A stretch of DNA of 60,617 nt, taken from assembly GCA_001303245.1 (NCBI GenBank), contig LJNS01000007.1, positions 1 to 60,617 on the forward strand. The letters run 5' to 3'. The notes under the pieces were generated by a model. That model was not told the origin of the DNA and ran no database searches. It was given only the letters and a program-made list of their open reading frames with translations. This document shows, one piece after another, positions 30,787 to 39,498 of this stretch (positions within the stretch are counted from its first letter, which is position 1; every line of letters begins with the position of its first letter). The position numbers were made by a program, and so were the translations under genes. The DNA is from Gammaproteobacteria bacterium SG8_30. Its GTDB lineage: Bacteria > Pseudomonadota > Gammaproteobacteria > Steroidobacterales > Steroidobacteraceae.

Positions 30787-30805
30787 TAGAATGCCGGGCA
30801 CTATA
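30787..30805. promoter_or_regulatory. Interlocked -10 boxes of rlmI (plus) and the DUF255 gene (minus)
   Basis: TAGAAT on the plus strand (30787-30792) and TATAGT on the minus strand (30800-30805) are seven bases apart and point at each other. Each box therefore lies in the other transcript's first bases. Neither has a clear -35 box. Confidence 0.5.
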
Positions 30806-30840
30806 CCAACGCGCCGCCCGCCCGCGAACGCGAGGACCCC

Positions 30841-32088
30841 GTGACGCAGACAGCGAGCCCGCAACCGAAGGGCGCGGATCACGCGAACGATCGCCGCGTG
30901 GCCGACCTGCCGCCGCTCTCCCTCAAGCCGAACGAGGAGCGGCGGCTGCAGGCCGGGCACCTGTGGGTCTTCTCGAACGAGGTCGACGTGGCGGCCACGC
31001 CGCTCACTGCCTTCGAGCCCGGCCAGGCGGTGCAGCTGCGATCGAGCCGCGGAAGCTTCCTCGGCTACGCCTACGTCAATCCCGGCACGCTGATCTCCGC
31101 CCGCATTCTCGGACGGGATCCGGTGCATCCGCCCGGCAAGCCGCTTCTCGTGCACCGGATGAAGGTCGCGCTGGCCCTGCGCGAGAGGCTGCATGCCCTG
31201 CCGTTCTACCGCCTGGTCTACGGTGAGTCCGACCTGTTGCCGGGCCTCGTGATCGATCGCTACGGCGACGTTTGCGTCGCGCAGCTCGGCACGGCCGGCA
31301 TGGAGAAGATGCGCGATGCGGTGCTGCAGGCGCTCGAGCAGGTGGTGCGGCCGCGCGCCGTGCTGTGGAAGAACGACTCGCCGGCACGGCAGCTCGAGGG
31401 GTTGCCGCTCTACGTGGAGGCCGGCCTGGGCGACGTGCCGGAGTGGATCGACGTCGACGAGGGTGGCGTCCGCTTCAGGGTGCCGCTGGCGGCCGGGCAG
31501 AAGACCGGCTGGTTCTTCGACCAGACCGCCAACCGTGCGGCCGCGGCTCGCCTCGCCCGGGGGGCGCGGGTGCTCGACGTCTTCAGCTACGCGGGGAGCT
31601 TCGGGCTGCAGGCGGCACGCGCGGGCGCGCGGGAGGTGCTGTGTGTCGACGCCTCGGCAGCCGCGCTCGAGGCGGTCGAGGCCAATGCCGCGTCCAACGG
31701 GCTCGCGGTGGCGACGCGGCGGGGCGACGCCTTCGAGGTCATGCAGTCCCTCGTGGCTGCGCATGAGCGGTTCGAACTGGTCGTCGTGGATCCGCCCGCC
31801 TTCGTCAAGCGACGCAAGGACCACGCGCGGGGGCTGGCGGCCTACCGCAAGCTGAACCAGCTCGCCGTCCGGCTGGTGGCCCGCGACGGCCTGCTCGTCA
31901 CCTGCTCCTGCTCGCATCACCTTGCCGAGGCGGAGCTCGCCGACGCGGTCCAGCGGGCGGCCCGGCGCACGGGCAGGCTCGCCCAGGTGCTCGAGTTCCG
32001 CGGCCAGGCGCCGGACCACCCGGTGCACCCGGCCATTCCGGAGACGCGCTACCTCAAGGCACTGGTGTGCCGTGTCGCCGGGGAATGA
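30841..32088 (+). CDS. rlmI: 23S rRNA m5C1962-type methyltransferase
   Basis: SAM-dependent rRNA (cytosine-5) methyltransferase. 415 residues from GTG 30841. A basic, variable head of about 30 residues precedes a PUA RNA-binding domain (GHLWVFSNEVD) and an EEHEE-type middle domain (DLLPGLVIDRYGD). The Rossmann domain has the SAM loop VLDVFSYAGSFGLQAA, the motif VVDPPAF and the catalytic TCSCSHHL. The assignment to position 1962 is by family similarity to E. coli RlmI. Confidence 0.88.
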   Translation: MTQTASPQPKGADHANDRRVADLPPLSLKPNEERRLQAGHLWVFSNEVDVAATPLTAFEPGQAVQLRSSRGSFLGYAYVNPGTLISARILGRDPVHPPGKPLLVHRMKVALALRERLHALPFYRLVYGESDLLPGLVIDRYGDVCVAQLGTAGMEKMRDAVLQALEQVVRPRAVLWKNDSPARQLEGLPLYVEAGLGDVPEWIDVDEGGVRFRVPLAAGQKTGWFFDQTANRAAAARLARGARVLDVFSYAGSFGLQAARAGAREVLCVDASAAALEAVEANAASNGLAVATRRGDAFEVMQSLVAAHERFELVVVDPPAFVKRRKDHARGLAAYRKLNQLAVRLVARDGLLVTCSCSHHLAEAELADAVQRAARRTGRLAQVLEFRGQAPDHPVHPAIPETRYLKALVCRVAGE

Positions 32089-32118
32089 GCAGGACCCTGT
32101 TCGGATAGACTTGCGCGC

Positions 32119-32913
32119 ATGCTGACCTACCCCGAAATCGATCCCGTCGCCTTTTCCATCGGTCCCGTGCGGGTCCACTGGTACGGGCTCATGTACGTGC
32201 TCGGCTTCATCGCCGCCTGGTGGCTGGCGCGACGCCGCGCCGCGCAGCCCGGGTCGACCTGGCGCGCCACCGACGTCGACGACCTGATCTTCTTCGCCGC
32301 CCTCGGCGTGATCGTGGGCGGGCGCCTGGGCTGGATCCTGTTCTACGGCTTCGACAGCGTGAGGGACACCCCGCTGGCGTTGTTCAAGGTCTGGCAGGGC
32401 GGCATGTCCTTTCACGGCGGCCTGATAGGGGTGCTGCTGGCGATTTCCTGGTTCGCCTACCGGCGCGGACGGCACATCTTCGACGTGTTCGACTTCACGG
32501 CGCCGCTGCCCGCCATCGGCCTGTGTGCGGGAAGGATCGGCAACTTCATCAACGGCGAGCTGTGGGGCAAGCCAACGGATGGGCCCTTCGGCTTCCTCGT
32601 CGACGGCCAGGTGCGGCACGCCTCGCAGCTCTACGAGGCAGCGCTCGAAGGGGTGGTGCTGTTCGTCGTGCTGTGGTGGTTCACCTCGCGGCCACGGCCC
32701 CGGCTGGCAGCGTCCGGTCTGTTCCTGGCGGGCTACGGCACCTTCCGTTTCCTGGTCGAGTTCGTGCGCGTCCCCGACGCGAACCTCGGATACCTCGCCC
32801 TCGGCTGGCTGACCATGGGCCAGTTGCTGTCGACGCCGATGATCGTCGCCGGGCTCGCCATGCTGGGCTGGGCCGCAAAGGCGCGCCAGCCTTCGGGGAA
32901 CTACGCGGCGTGA
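32119..32913 (+). CDS. lgt: Prolipoprotein diacylglyceryl transferase
   Basis: Inner-membrane enzyme that adds diacylglycerol to the lipobox cysteine of lipoproteins. 264 residues with seven hydrophobic helices. Essential motifs are [11 protein letters not shown] (active histidine), [13 protein letters not shown] and the RFLVEFVR arginine segment. Several lipoproteins in this window (RlpA, the META protein, the cytochrome) are its substrates. The stop overlaps thyA as GTGA, the conserved lgt-thyA arrangement. Confidence 0.97.
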   Translation: MLTYPEIDPVAFSIGPVRVHWYGLMYVLGFIAAWWLARRRAAQPGSTWRATDVDDLIFFAALGVIVGGRLGWILFYGFDSVRDTPLALFKVWQGGMSFHGGLIGVLLAISWFAYRRGRHIFDVFDFTAPLPAIGLCAGRIGNFINGELWGKPTDGPFGFLVDGQVRHASQLYEAALEGVVLFVVLWWFTSRPRPRLAASGLFLAGYGTFRFLVEFVRVPDANLGYLALGWLTMGQLLSTPMIVAGLAMLGWAAKARQPSGNYAA

Positions 32914-33704
32914 GGCAGTACCTGGAGTTGATGCGCCTCGTCCGCGAGCGAGGCGCACGCAAGACCGACCGCACCGGCACCGGCACGCTCTCCGTGTTCG
33001 GCCACCAGATGCGATTCGACCTGGCCGAGGGCTTCCCCCTGGTCACGACCAAGCGGGTGCACACCAAGTCGATCGTCTACGAGCTGCTGTGGTTTCTGCG
33101 CGGTGAAACGAACGTGCGCTGGCTGCAGGAGCGCGGCGTCACCATCTGGGACGAGTGGGCTGATGCGGACGGCGAGCTCGGGCCGGTGTACGGCAAGCAG
33201 TGGCGCTCCTGGCCGGCGCCGGACGGCGGCGCGGTCGACCAGATCGCCCGTGTCGTCGAGCAGCTGCGTACCGACCCGGACTCACGCCGCATCATCGTGA
33301 GCGCCTGGAACGTCGGCCAGCTGCCGGAGATGGCGCTCGCGCCCTGCCACGCCTTCTTCCAGTTCTACGTCGCGGACCAGCGGCTGTCCTGCCAGCTCTA
33401 CCAGCGCAGCGCCGACATCTTCCTCGGCGTGCCGTTCAACATCGCCTCCTACGCCCTGCTGACCCACATGCTGGCCCAGCAGTCCGGCCTCGAGCCGGGT
33501 GAGTTCGTCTGGACCGGCGGCGACTGCCATCTGTACGTCAATCACCTCGAGCAGGCCGACCTGCAGCTGGCGCGGGAGCCGTATCCGTTGCCCCGGCTGT
33601 CTTTCCGCCGCAGTCCGCCTTCCCTCTTCGAGTACGAGTACGAGGATTTCGAGATCACTGGCTACCGCCACCACCCGCCCATCAAGGCGCCGGTGGCCGT
33701 GTAG
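32910..33704 (+). CDS. thyA: Thymidylate synthase
   Basis: Makes dTMP from dUMP with methylene-tetrahydrofolate. 264 residues from GTG 32910, exactly the length of E. coli ThyA. The catalytic cysteine is in [13 protein letters not shown], dUMP contacts are in [18 protein letters not shown], and the C-terminus ends IKAPVAV. It produces dihydrofolate, which FolA, two genes downstream, recycles. Confidence 0.98.
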   Translation: MRQYLELMRLVRERGARKTDRTGTGTLSVFGHQMRFDLAEGFPLVTTKRVHTKSIVYELLWFLRGETNVRWLQERGVTIWDEWADADGELGPVYGKQWRSWPAPDGGAVDQIARVVEQLRTDPDSRRIIVSAWNVGQLPEMALAPCHAFFQFYVADQRLSCQLYQRSADIFLGVPFNIASYALLTHMLAQQSGLEPGEFVWTGGDCHLYVNHLEQADLQLAREPYPLPRLSFRRSPPSLFEYEYEDFEITGYRHHPPIKAPVAV

Positions 33705-33735
33705 TCCGCAAGACCGACCAGGGAGTCCACGAGCC

Positions 33736-34293
33736 ATGACGTCGACAGCCAGCCGGCCGCCGCTCTACCGCGTGCGCCGATCCAGGATCCACGGCCGGGG
33801 CGTGTTCGCCGCGCGCAAGATCCGCAGGGGAACGCGCATCATCGAGTACGTCGGCGAGCGTGTGTCCCACGCCGAGGCGGACCGTCGCTACGAGGATCGC
33901 CCGGAAACCGACAACCATACCTTCCTGTTCACGGTCGACAGCCGCACGGTCATCGACGCAGGCGTCGGCGGCAACGAGGCGCGCTGGATCAACCACTCCT
34001 GCAACCCGAACTGCGAGACCTTCATCGAGGACCGCAGGGTCTTCATCGAGGCGATCCGCACGATCCAGCCCGGCGAGGAGCTCTCGTACGACTACCAGAT
34101 CGGGCGCGAGAAGGGCGATCCGCCCGACATCGACGAGATCTTCGCCTGTCGCTGCGGCGCCCCGAACTGCCGCGGGACGATGCTGACAGGCCCCAAGCCG
34201 CAGAAGCGGACGCGCAGGATGGTCGCGCGGCCGGGGACAGGCGCCGCGACTGAGCCGCACCACGCGCACGCGCGCTCCGTGAAGCGGCGCTGA
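33736..34293 (+). CDS. SET-domain protein-lysine methyltransferase
   Basis: 185 residues. A full SET domain: the N-terminal RIHGRGVFAARKI, the SAM/knot motif WINHSCNPNCET (residues 85-95), EELSYDY with the catalytic tyrosines (118 and 120), and a post-SET cysteine cluster (C138, C140, C145; FACRCGAPNCRG). No pre-SET domain, signal or other module. The tail is basic. Such proteins recur in Xanthomonadales and Burkholderiales, but their substrates are not established; DNA-binding proteins or ribosomal proteins are possible. It lies between thyA and folA in the same direction. Confidence 0.9.
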   Translation: MTSTASRPPLYRVRRSRIHGRGVFAARKIRRGTRIIEYVGERVSHAEADRRYEDRPETDNHTFLFTVDSRTVIDAGVGGNEARWINHSCNPNCETFIEDRRVFIEAIRTIQPGEELSYDYQIGREKGDPPDIDEIFACRCGAPNCRGTMLTGPKPQKRTRRMVARPGTGAATEPHHAHARSVKRR

Positions 34294-34309
34294 GGAAGCG
34301 GGGCGCGCC

Positions 34310-34837
34310 GTGACCGGCCAGGGACCCCGTCTCGTCGCGGTCGTGGCCATGGCAGAGAACGGCGTCATCGGCGTGGACAACCGCCTGCCATGGCGGCTGC
34401 CCGCGGACCTCAGGCGCTTCAAGGCGATAACGCTCGGCAAGCCCGTGCTGATGGGCAGGCGGACCTTCGACTCGATAGGCAGGCCGCTTCCCGGCCGCCA
34501 GAACATCGTTCTCACGCAGGACCCGTCGTGGTCGGCCGAGGGCGTGGTCGCGGCACACAGCCTCGGCGAGGCGCTCGGCGCGGCCGGCCGCGCGGCCGAG
34601 CTCATGGTCATCGGCGGCGCCGGCGTCTACGCGCTCTGCTGGCCCCACGTCGAGCGCCTCGAGCTGACGCTGGTTCATGCGCGACCCGAGGGGGATACGC
34701 GACTCGCGGACTTCGACTGGGCCGACTGGCGCGAGCTCGCCCGCGAGCGGCACTGCGCGGACGAGCGCCACGACCACGATTACAGCTTTATCACGCTCGA
34801 GCGGCGTGAGCCGCTGCGCGCACCTGCGGGGGACTAG
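34310..34837 (+). CDS. folA: Dihydrofolate reductase
   Basis: NADPH-dependent reduction of dihydrofolate. 175 residues from GTG 34310. The active-site loop is NGVIGVDNRLPWRLPADLRRFKAIT (catalytic acid D in PADL). The NADPH loops MGRRTFDSIGRPLPGRQNIV and VIGGAGVYAL are normal. Grouped with thyA for thymidylate/folate cycling. 16 bp behind the SET gene. Confidence 0.97.
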   Translation: MTGQGPRLVAVVAMAENGVIGVDNRLPWRLPADLRRFKAITLGKPVLMGRRTFDSIGRPLPGRQNIVLTQDPSWSAEGVVAAHSLGEALGAAGRAAELMVIGGAGVYALCWPHVERLELTLVHARPEGDTRLADFDWADWRELARERHCADERHDHDYSFITLERREPLRAPAGD

Positions 34838-34945
34838 TCGCTGCGGCCCTGGCAGTGCCTGGCTTGGCGATCGGCGCTCCGGCGGACGGCAGCCCCTCCT
34901 CGGCGAGGGCGCGGTCGAGCACCTGCGGTTCCCAGTCGCGCAGCG

Positions 34946-36208
34946 TCAGAGTCTGCGCAATGCGTCCACGGCGCGCCAGCAGTCCTCGAACGAGTTGTAC
35001 AGCGGCGCGGGGGCGAGGCGGATCACGTCCGGCTCGCGCCAGTCGCAGATCACGCCCCGGGAGATGAGCGCCTCGAACGTCTCCCGGCCCGGTGCAGAGC
35101 CGGTGCGCAGGCGCAGCGAGAGCTGGGCACCCCGGGCGAGGGGATCCCGCGGCGTGATGACCTCGACTCGATCCCCGAGGTGCTCATCGAGCAACGACTC
35201 GAGGTAGCCCGTGAGCCGGCGCGACCGGGTCACCAGCGCCGGCAGTCCGACGGCGTCGAACTGCTCGAGCGAAGCCTTGAGCGGCGCCATCGCGATGACG
35301 GGGTGATTGCTGACCTGCCACCCGGCCGCGCCGCGCGCAGGGCGGAAGGACCGGGCGAACTCGAAGCGGTTGTCGAGGTCGTTGCCCCACCAGCCCGCCA
35401 GGCGGGGCGTGCCGGGCACATGGTGCCGCTCGTGGATGAACGCGCCGGCCGTCGCGCCGGGGCCCGCATTCAGGTACTTGTAGGAGCACCACACGGCGAA
35501 ATCGGCGCCCCAGTCGTGCAGCGCGAGCGGTACGTTGCCGATCGCGTGCGCGAGGTCGAAGCCGACCCGGGCGCCCGCCGAGAGGGCGGCACGCGTGATG
35601 GCAGCCATGTCGAGCACCTGCCCGGTCAGGTAGTGGATCCCCGGCAGCAGCACGAGGGCGAGCCGGTCCCCGATCCGGCCGATCGTCTCCTCGATGTCGT
35701 CGTTGCGCAGGCAAACCTCGCCGGGGCGCGGAGCCAGCTCGACCAGCGCGTCTGCGGGCTCCAGGCCGTGCCAGCGCAGCTGCGACACGACGGCGTAGCG
35801 ATCCGAGGGAAACGCGCCGCGCTCGATCAGCACGATTGCCCGCTCCCGCGTCGGCCGGTAGAAGCTCGCCATCAGCAGGTGCAGGTTGAGGGTCAGCGAG
35901 TGCATCGCGATCACTTCGCTTTCCAGCGCACCGGCGAGGCGCGCGAGCGGTGCGGCCAAGCGGTACTCGTAGCGCATCCACGCGGAGTCCTCGTGGTGAT
36001 GGCCCAGCACCGCGAGGTGCTGCCACTCTCCGAGGATGCGCGCGACTTCCGCCTTGGCTTGCTTCGGTTGCAGCCCGAGCGAGTTGCCGCAGAGGTAGGT
36101 GGCCGGCCCATTCGGGCCGTCGGGAAAGTGGAACTCGCGCCGCAACCGGGCCAGCGGATCGGCAGCGTCCTGCCCGCGCGCCCAGTCGAGCGAGGTGTCG
36201 GAGGTCAT
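34946..36208 (-). CDS. kynU: Kynureninase
   Basis: PLP enzyme that cleaves kynurenine to anthranilate and alanine. 420 residues. The early CGNSLGLQPKQ motif, the PLP aspartate segment GFDLAHAIGNVPL and the Schiff-base lysine K244 in CSYKYLNAGPG are intact. Its ATG overlaps the upstream cyclase stop by four bases, giving a formamidase-kynureninase pair. Tryptophan 2,3-dioxygenase and any 3-hydroxykynurenine genes are not in the window. Confidence 0.95.
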   Translation of the reverse strand: MTSDTSLDWARGQDAADPLARLRREFHFPDGPNGPATYLCGNSLGLQPKQAKAEVARILGEWQHLAVLGHHHEDSAWMRYEYRLAAPLARLAGALESEVIAMHSLTLNLHLLMASFYRPTRERAIVLIERGAFPSDRYAVVSQLRWHGLEPADALVELAPRPGEVCLRNDDIEETIGRIGDRLALVLLPGIHYLTGQVLDMAAITRAALSAGARVGFDLAHAIGNVPLALHDWGADFAVWCSYKYLNAGPGATAGAFIHERHHVPGTPRLAGWWGNDLDNRFEFARSFRPARGAAGWQVSNHPVIAMAPLKASLEQFDAVGLPALVTRSRRLTGYLESLLDEHLGDRVEVITPRDPLARGAQLSLRLRTGSAPGRETFEALISRGVICDWREPDVIRLAPAPLYNSFEDCWRAVDALRRL

Positions 36209-37038
36209 TCGAAGCGGACGGGATAGAGGATCGGGCGGCTCGGCGCGGCATCCAGCAGGAAGGCCGGGATCTGCAGGTCGAGCAGGTACCACCCGTCGCG
36301 TATCGTCGGCGCGATGAACGCGAGTTCCGTGATGCTCGCACGCGGGCGGGTCGCGTCCGGTGCGTGGCGGCTGCCTGCGGGCAGGCCGAAGAACAGCCGG
36401 TGCGCGGTCAGGCGGCCGTGGTCGTCCGCGCGGTCCGCCGAGGGCAGATCCAGCACCAGGTGCTCGACGCCCCTGTCGACGAGCAGGGTGGCTGCCTCGC
36501 GGGACAGGTACGGCGCGGGTGCGGGCCCGTCGTAGGCGTGCCAGAACCGCTCGGCGCGGTTGGGCAGGGTCCGCACGACGAGCGCCTCGGGCGCGAGCGG
36601 GACGTGTGCGTCGATGGCCGCGGCCAGCCCACGGGCGGTGACCAGCCTGTCGTCCGGCTCGGGCGGGGGGTCCGTCGATTCGCCGGCATCGGCGGCCCGG
36701 ACGGGTTCGATCGAGACCAGCAGCGCCAGGCTCATGCCGCCCCGCACCGACTCGGTGACGGAGACGCGCTCGTCGGTGACGTGCCCGACGCACTCCGTGT
36801 GCGTGCCGTTGCAGTGGGGTGCGAGAGAGACCTCTTCGCAGTTGCAGCTGCCCCCGGCGCGCGTGTCCCCCACGAAGCTGCCGGCGCGCAGCGGCTGGGA
36901 TGAGGCCCGTGAGGCGCCGAAGAACGCCGGCTGGGGTCCGCCGAAGTCGAGCGGGATCGCGATCGGCAGGGGATCCGCGAGGTCTGCGACGAGCCGCCGG
37001 TCGCCTTGCTCGAAATGCATCACGGTCATACGGGGCAT
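36205..37038 (-). CDS. Cyclase-family protein, probable kynurenine formamidase
   Basis: Probably hydrolyses N-formylkynurenine ahead of kynureninase, judged from the coupled gene pair. 277 residues from ATG 37038; ATG 37029 and 37020 are alternatives. The cyclase-family metal motif, usually HxGTHxDAPxH, reads HCNGTHTECVGH here (H75, H80, E82). The aspartate is thus a glutamate and the Ala-Pro is absent, so this is a divergent subgroup. A TATAAT box 21 bases upstream supports the chosen start. Arylformamidase is the best guess; another amidase or lactonase is possible. Confidence 0.72.
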   Translation of the reverse strand: MPRMTVMHFEQGDRRLVADLADPLPIAIPLDFGGPQPAFFGASRASSQPLRAGSFVGDTRAGGSCNCEEVSLAPHCNGTHTECVGHVTDERVSVTESVRGGMSLALLVSIEPVRAADAGESTDPPPEPDDRLVTARGLAAAIDAHVPLAPEALVVRTLPNRAERFWHAYDGPAPAPYLSREAATLLVDRGVEHLVLDLPSADRADDHGRLTAHRLFFGLPAGSRHAPDATRPRASITELAFIAPTIRDGWYLLDLQIPAFLLDAAPSRPILYPVRFE

Positions 37039-37059
37039 CCCGCAACGGGTCGTCCGGGC

Positions 37060-37065
37060 ATTATA
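37060..37065 (-). promoter_or_regulatory. -10 box of the kynB-like/kynU operon
   Basis: TATAAT on the minus strand followed by GCCCGG, with the ATG 21 bases further on. No -35 box is recognisable. Confidence 0.5.
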
Positions 37066-37178
37066 GCCGCCCGGGGTCGGTTCCCCGGTCGGCGCGGAAC
37101 CGCGCGGCGGTCGGCTTGTCATACGGGGTGCCGGCAGTTCATCGCCCGGCAGGCGGCTTGCAACGATCGGGGTGACGC

Positions 37179-37760
37179 GTGCGGATGACTCCCTGGCTCG
37201 TGCTTCTCGGCGTGACGTCACTGCTGAGCCCGAGCCACGCCGGCGCCGAAGAGACCGAGCTGCTGGCGGCCTGGAAGCGGCACGACCTGCAGTTCACCTA
37301 CATGGGCTTCACCACGCGCTATTCCTGCGAGGGCCTGCGCGACAAGATTCGCCTGCTTCTGGAGGCTGCCGGGGCCCACGACCCGAGCGTGTCCCCGCGC
37401 GGCTGCACCAACATGCCGTGGCAGGTGACGGAGTTTCCCAGGGTCCGGATGACCTTCTACGCGCCGGAGCTGCCTGTCCCCGGGCAGAAGGAAGTGGGGC
37501 CGCCCGTCGTGGCTCGCTGGAAGCCCGCGGCCCTCACCCGGCGACAGCCCCGGGAACTCGAGCTCGGCGACTGCGAGCTCGTGGAGCAGTTCCGGGACCG
37601 GGTGCTGCCCGCCTTCACCACGCGAGCCGTGCGGCACGACATCAACTGCATACCGCACCAGCTTTCCGGCAGCTCGTTCTCGCTCAGCTTCGAGGTCCTC
37701 GTCGGTCTTCCCTCGCCGGACGAGTCCCAGCCGTCCCGCGGGGCGTCCGGCGGGCGCTAG
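37179..37760 (+). CDS. Secreted protein of unknown function with four cysteines
   Basis: Not recognised. 193 residues from GTG 37179 (ATG 37185 also possible). A cleavable signal peptide (hydrophobic WLVLLGVTSLL, then SHAGA) is followed by a mature domain with four cysteines (about residues 50, 76, 131 and 157) that could form two disulfides. Characteristic segments are FTYMGFTTRYSCEGLRDKIRLLLEAAGA and the tail SFEVLVGLPSPDE. The layout suggests a small, stable periplasmic protein. It starts a 140-bp gap away from the kyn operon and runs tail to tail with apaH. Confidence 0.7.
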   Translation: MRMTPWLVLLGVTSLLSPSHAGAEETELLAAWKRHDLQFTYMGFTTRYSCEGLRDKIRLLLEAAGAHDPSVSPRGCTNMPWQVTEFPRVRMTFYAPELPVPGQKEVGPPVVARWKPAALTRRQPRELELGDCELVEQFRDRVLPAFTTRAVRHDINCIPHQLSGSSFSLSFEVLVGLPSPDESQPSRGASGGR

Positions 37761-37773
37761 CGCCGCACCCCGC

Positions 37774-38604
37774 TCAGTCCTCCCCCGGGCGCAGGCTCCC
37801 GCGACAGTCGACGGCGATCGTCGGCGAATCCCGGTCGAGTCGCGCGGCGCACAGCGAGCCGCCCCAGACGCAGCCGGTGTCGAGCGAGAGCACGCCGTCC
37901 TCCTCGAGGTAGCCGAGCGCAGACCAGTGCCCGAAAACGATCCGCGCACCCGACGTGACGCGCGCCGGGTGACGGAACCAGGGGATCGCCCCTTCCGGAG
38001 CATCGGCCGGTGGAAGCTTCAGGTCGAGCAGCATGCGTCCGGTGGGCGTGACGTAGCGCAGTCGGGTGAGGCAGTTCACGGCGAAACGCAGCCGGTCGTA
38101 GCCGGAAAGCGAGGGCGACCAGGTGTCGGGATCGTCGCCGTACATGTGCTCGATGAAGCCGTCGCGATCCTGGGCGAGCGCCTGCTCCACCTCGCGCGCG
38201 GCTGCTTCCGCGTCCTCCAGGCTCCACTGCGGAGGCAGGCCGGCGTGCACCATGGTCCAGTCCAGTTCGGCGTCCCGGTGGAGCAGGGGCCGGGCGGCCA
38301 GCCAGGCGAGCAGTTCCTCGGAGTCGGGCGCGCGCAGGATGGGTTCGAGCTGTGGCTCGCTGCGGCGCCTGCGCCGTCCGCCCGCCAGGGCGAGCAGATG
38401 CAGGTCGTGGTTGCCGAGCACGGTGACGGCGGCCGCGCCGAGATCCCGCACCGTGCGCATCACCTCGAGCGAACGTGGGCCCCGGTTGACGAGATCGCCG
38501 ACCAGCCACAGGCGGTCACTGCCCGGGCGGAAGCGGATGCGCTCCAGGAGCTCGAGGAACTCTTCGTGGCAGCCCTGGATGTCGCCGACGGCGTATACGG
38601 CCAT
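37774..38604 (-). CDS. apaH: Symmetrical diadenosine tetraphosphatase
   Basis: Hydrolyses Ap4A to two ADP and also removes Np4 caps from RNA. 276 residues. The metallophosphatase motifs are GDIQGCHEEF, GDLVNRGP and GNHDLH, with histidine and aspartate ligands further on. It follows apaG by four bases in the conserved rsmA-apaG-apaH order, interrupted here by a usp gene. Confidence 0.96.
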   Translation of the reverse strand: MAVYAVGDIQGCHEEFLELLERIRFRPGSDRLWLVGDLVNRGPRSLEVMRTVRDLGAAAVTVLGNHDLHLLALAGGRRRRRSEPQLEPILRAPDSEELLAWLAARPLLHRDAELDWTMVHAGLPPQWSLEDAEAAAREVEQALAQDRDGFIEHMYGDDPDTWSPSLSGYDRLRFAVNCLTRLRYVTPTGRMLLDLKLPPADAPEGAIPWFRHPARVTSGARIVFGHWSALGYLEEDGVLSLDTGCVWGGSLCAARLDRDSPTIAVDCRGSLRPGED

Positions 38605-38608
38605 CGGG

Positions 38609-38989
38609 TCAGTGGATCTTGCCTGGTATCGCCAGCCGGAACGGCGCGATCGGCGCGTCGAAGCTCACGCCGTCGTCCGCGAGCATCTCGTAGCTGCCTT
38701 CCATGGCTCCCACAGGCGTCTCGAGCACGGCCCCGGACGTGTAGCGGAATCCCTGTCCCGGCTTCAGGTAAGGCTGCTCGCCGACGACGCCGTCGCCCCG
38801 CACCTCCTGGATCTTGCCGTTGGCGTCCGTGATGAGCCAGTGCCGCTTCAGCAGCCGCGCAGGGACATCGCCCGCGTTGCGGATCGTGATCGTGTAGGCG
38901 AACACGAAACGGTTGTCCGCGGGGTCCGACTGGTCCTCGAGATACCTCGTGTCGACCTCGACCGTGATCTGGTGTCGCGACGGATCCAT
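38609..38989 (-). CDS. apaG: ApaG domain protein
   Basis: 126 residues, beta-sandwich ApaG/DUF525 protein of unsettled function, often associated with ApaH. The family pattern [21 protein letters not shown] and [20 protein letters not shown] is complete. I chose ATG 38989 because an AAGG ribosome binding site lies six bases upstream; an in-frame GTG at 38995 has no room for one. Confidence 0.95.
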   Translation of the reverse strand: MDPSRHQITVEVDTRYLEDQSDPADNRFVFAYTITIRNAGDVPARLLKRHWLITDANGKIQEVRGDGVVGEQPYLKPGQGFRYTSGAVLETPVGAMEGSYEMLADDGVSFDAPIAPFRLAIPGKIH

Positions 38990-39013
38990 GTGCACCCTTG
39001 TTGCGCCGGGCCC

Positions 39014-39445
39014 CTACTTGAGACGGATCGCCAGGACGTCGCAGGAAGCAGCGTGCAGGACCGTGTCCTCGGTGAAGTTCACCATGATGGACAGGCCGTG
39101 ACGCTCCCGCGCGCCGAGCACGATGAGGTCGGCCTGCTGCTCCTGCGCCGTGCGGACGATCTCCGCCTTGATGTTGCCGGTCGCAACCGTCTGCATCACC
39201 TCGCCGGGGCCGAGTTCGGCCGCGAGATCGGCGAGCCGCTGGCGCGCGCGAACGACCAGTTCCTCCTCGATCTGGACCGCGGGCAGCAGCGTTTCGCCCA
39301 TCGGCTCGACGGGCACGTACTCGACGACGTGCAACAGCGACAGCTCGGCACCGCAACACCCGGCAAGGGCTGCCGCGCGCCTTGCGATCTCGAGGCTGTC
39401 CTCCGTCAGGTCGACGACGAGCAGCATCCGCTTGTAGAGGCTCAT
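39014..39445 (-). CDS. Universal stress protein, UspA class
   Basis: 143 residues, single Usp domain. It starts YKRMLLVVDLTEDSLEIARRA and ends SCDVLAIRLK. The ATP-binding signature G-2x-G-9x-G(S/T) is missing: the segment reads LGARERHGLSIMVNFTEDTVL. This is the pattern of UspA-type, non-ATP-binding members. It stands between rsmA and apaG and has its own -10 box overlapping the rsmA stop, so it may be regulated apart from its neighbours. Confidence 0.88.
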   Translation of the reverse strand: MSLYKRMLLVVDLTEDSLEIARRAAALAGCCGAELSLLHVVEYVPVEPMGETLLPAVQIEEELVVRARQRLADLAAELGPGEVMQTVATGNIKAEIVRTAQEQQADLIVLGARERHGLSIMVNFTEDTVLHAASCDVLAIRLK

Positions 39446-39492
39446 GGATTCTCCAGCCGCCGGCGGCCGCGTCCTGGCACGCCCTGGCCGCG

Positions 39493-39498
39493 ATTATA
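39493..39498 (-). promoter_or_regulatory. -10 box of the usp gene, overlapping the rsmA stop
   Basis: TATAAT on the minus strand. The TAA stop of rsmA (39494-39496) is inside it. The usp start codon is 47 bases downstream. No clear -35 box. Confidence 0.5.

Noticed and set aside
28251..31226. A 991-codon open frame on the plus strand opposite the DUF255 gene
   Set aside because: Shadow frame with biased composition. It crosses a convergent junction and two real start regions; no recognisable protein.
39014..39445. Usp protein as a nucleotide-binding regulator
   Set aside because: The G-2x-G-9x-G(S/T) ATP motif is absent, so ATP-binding function is not supported.
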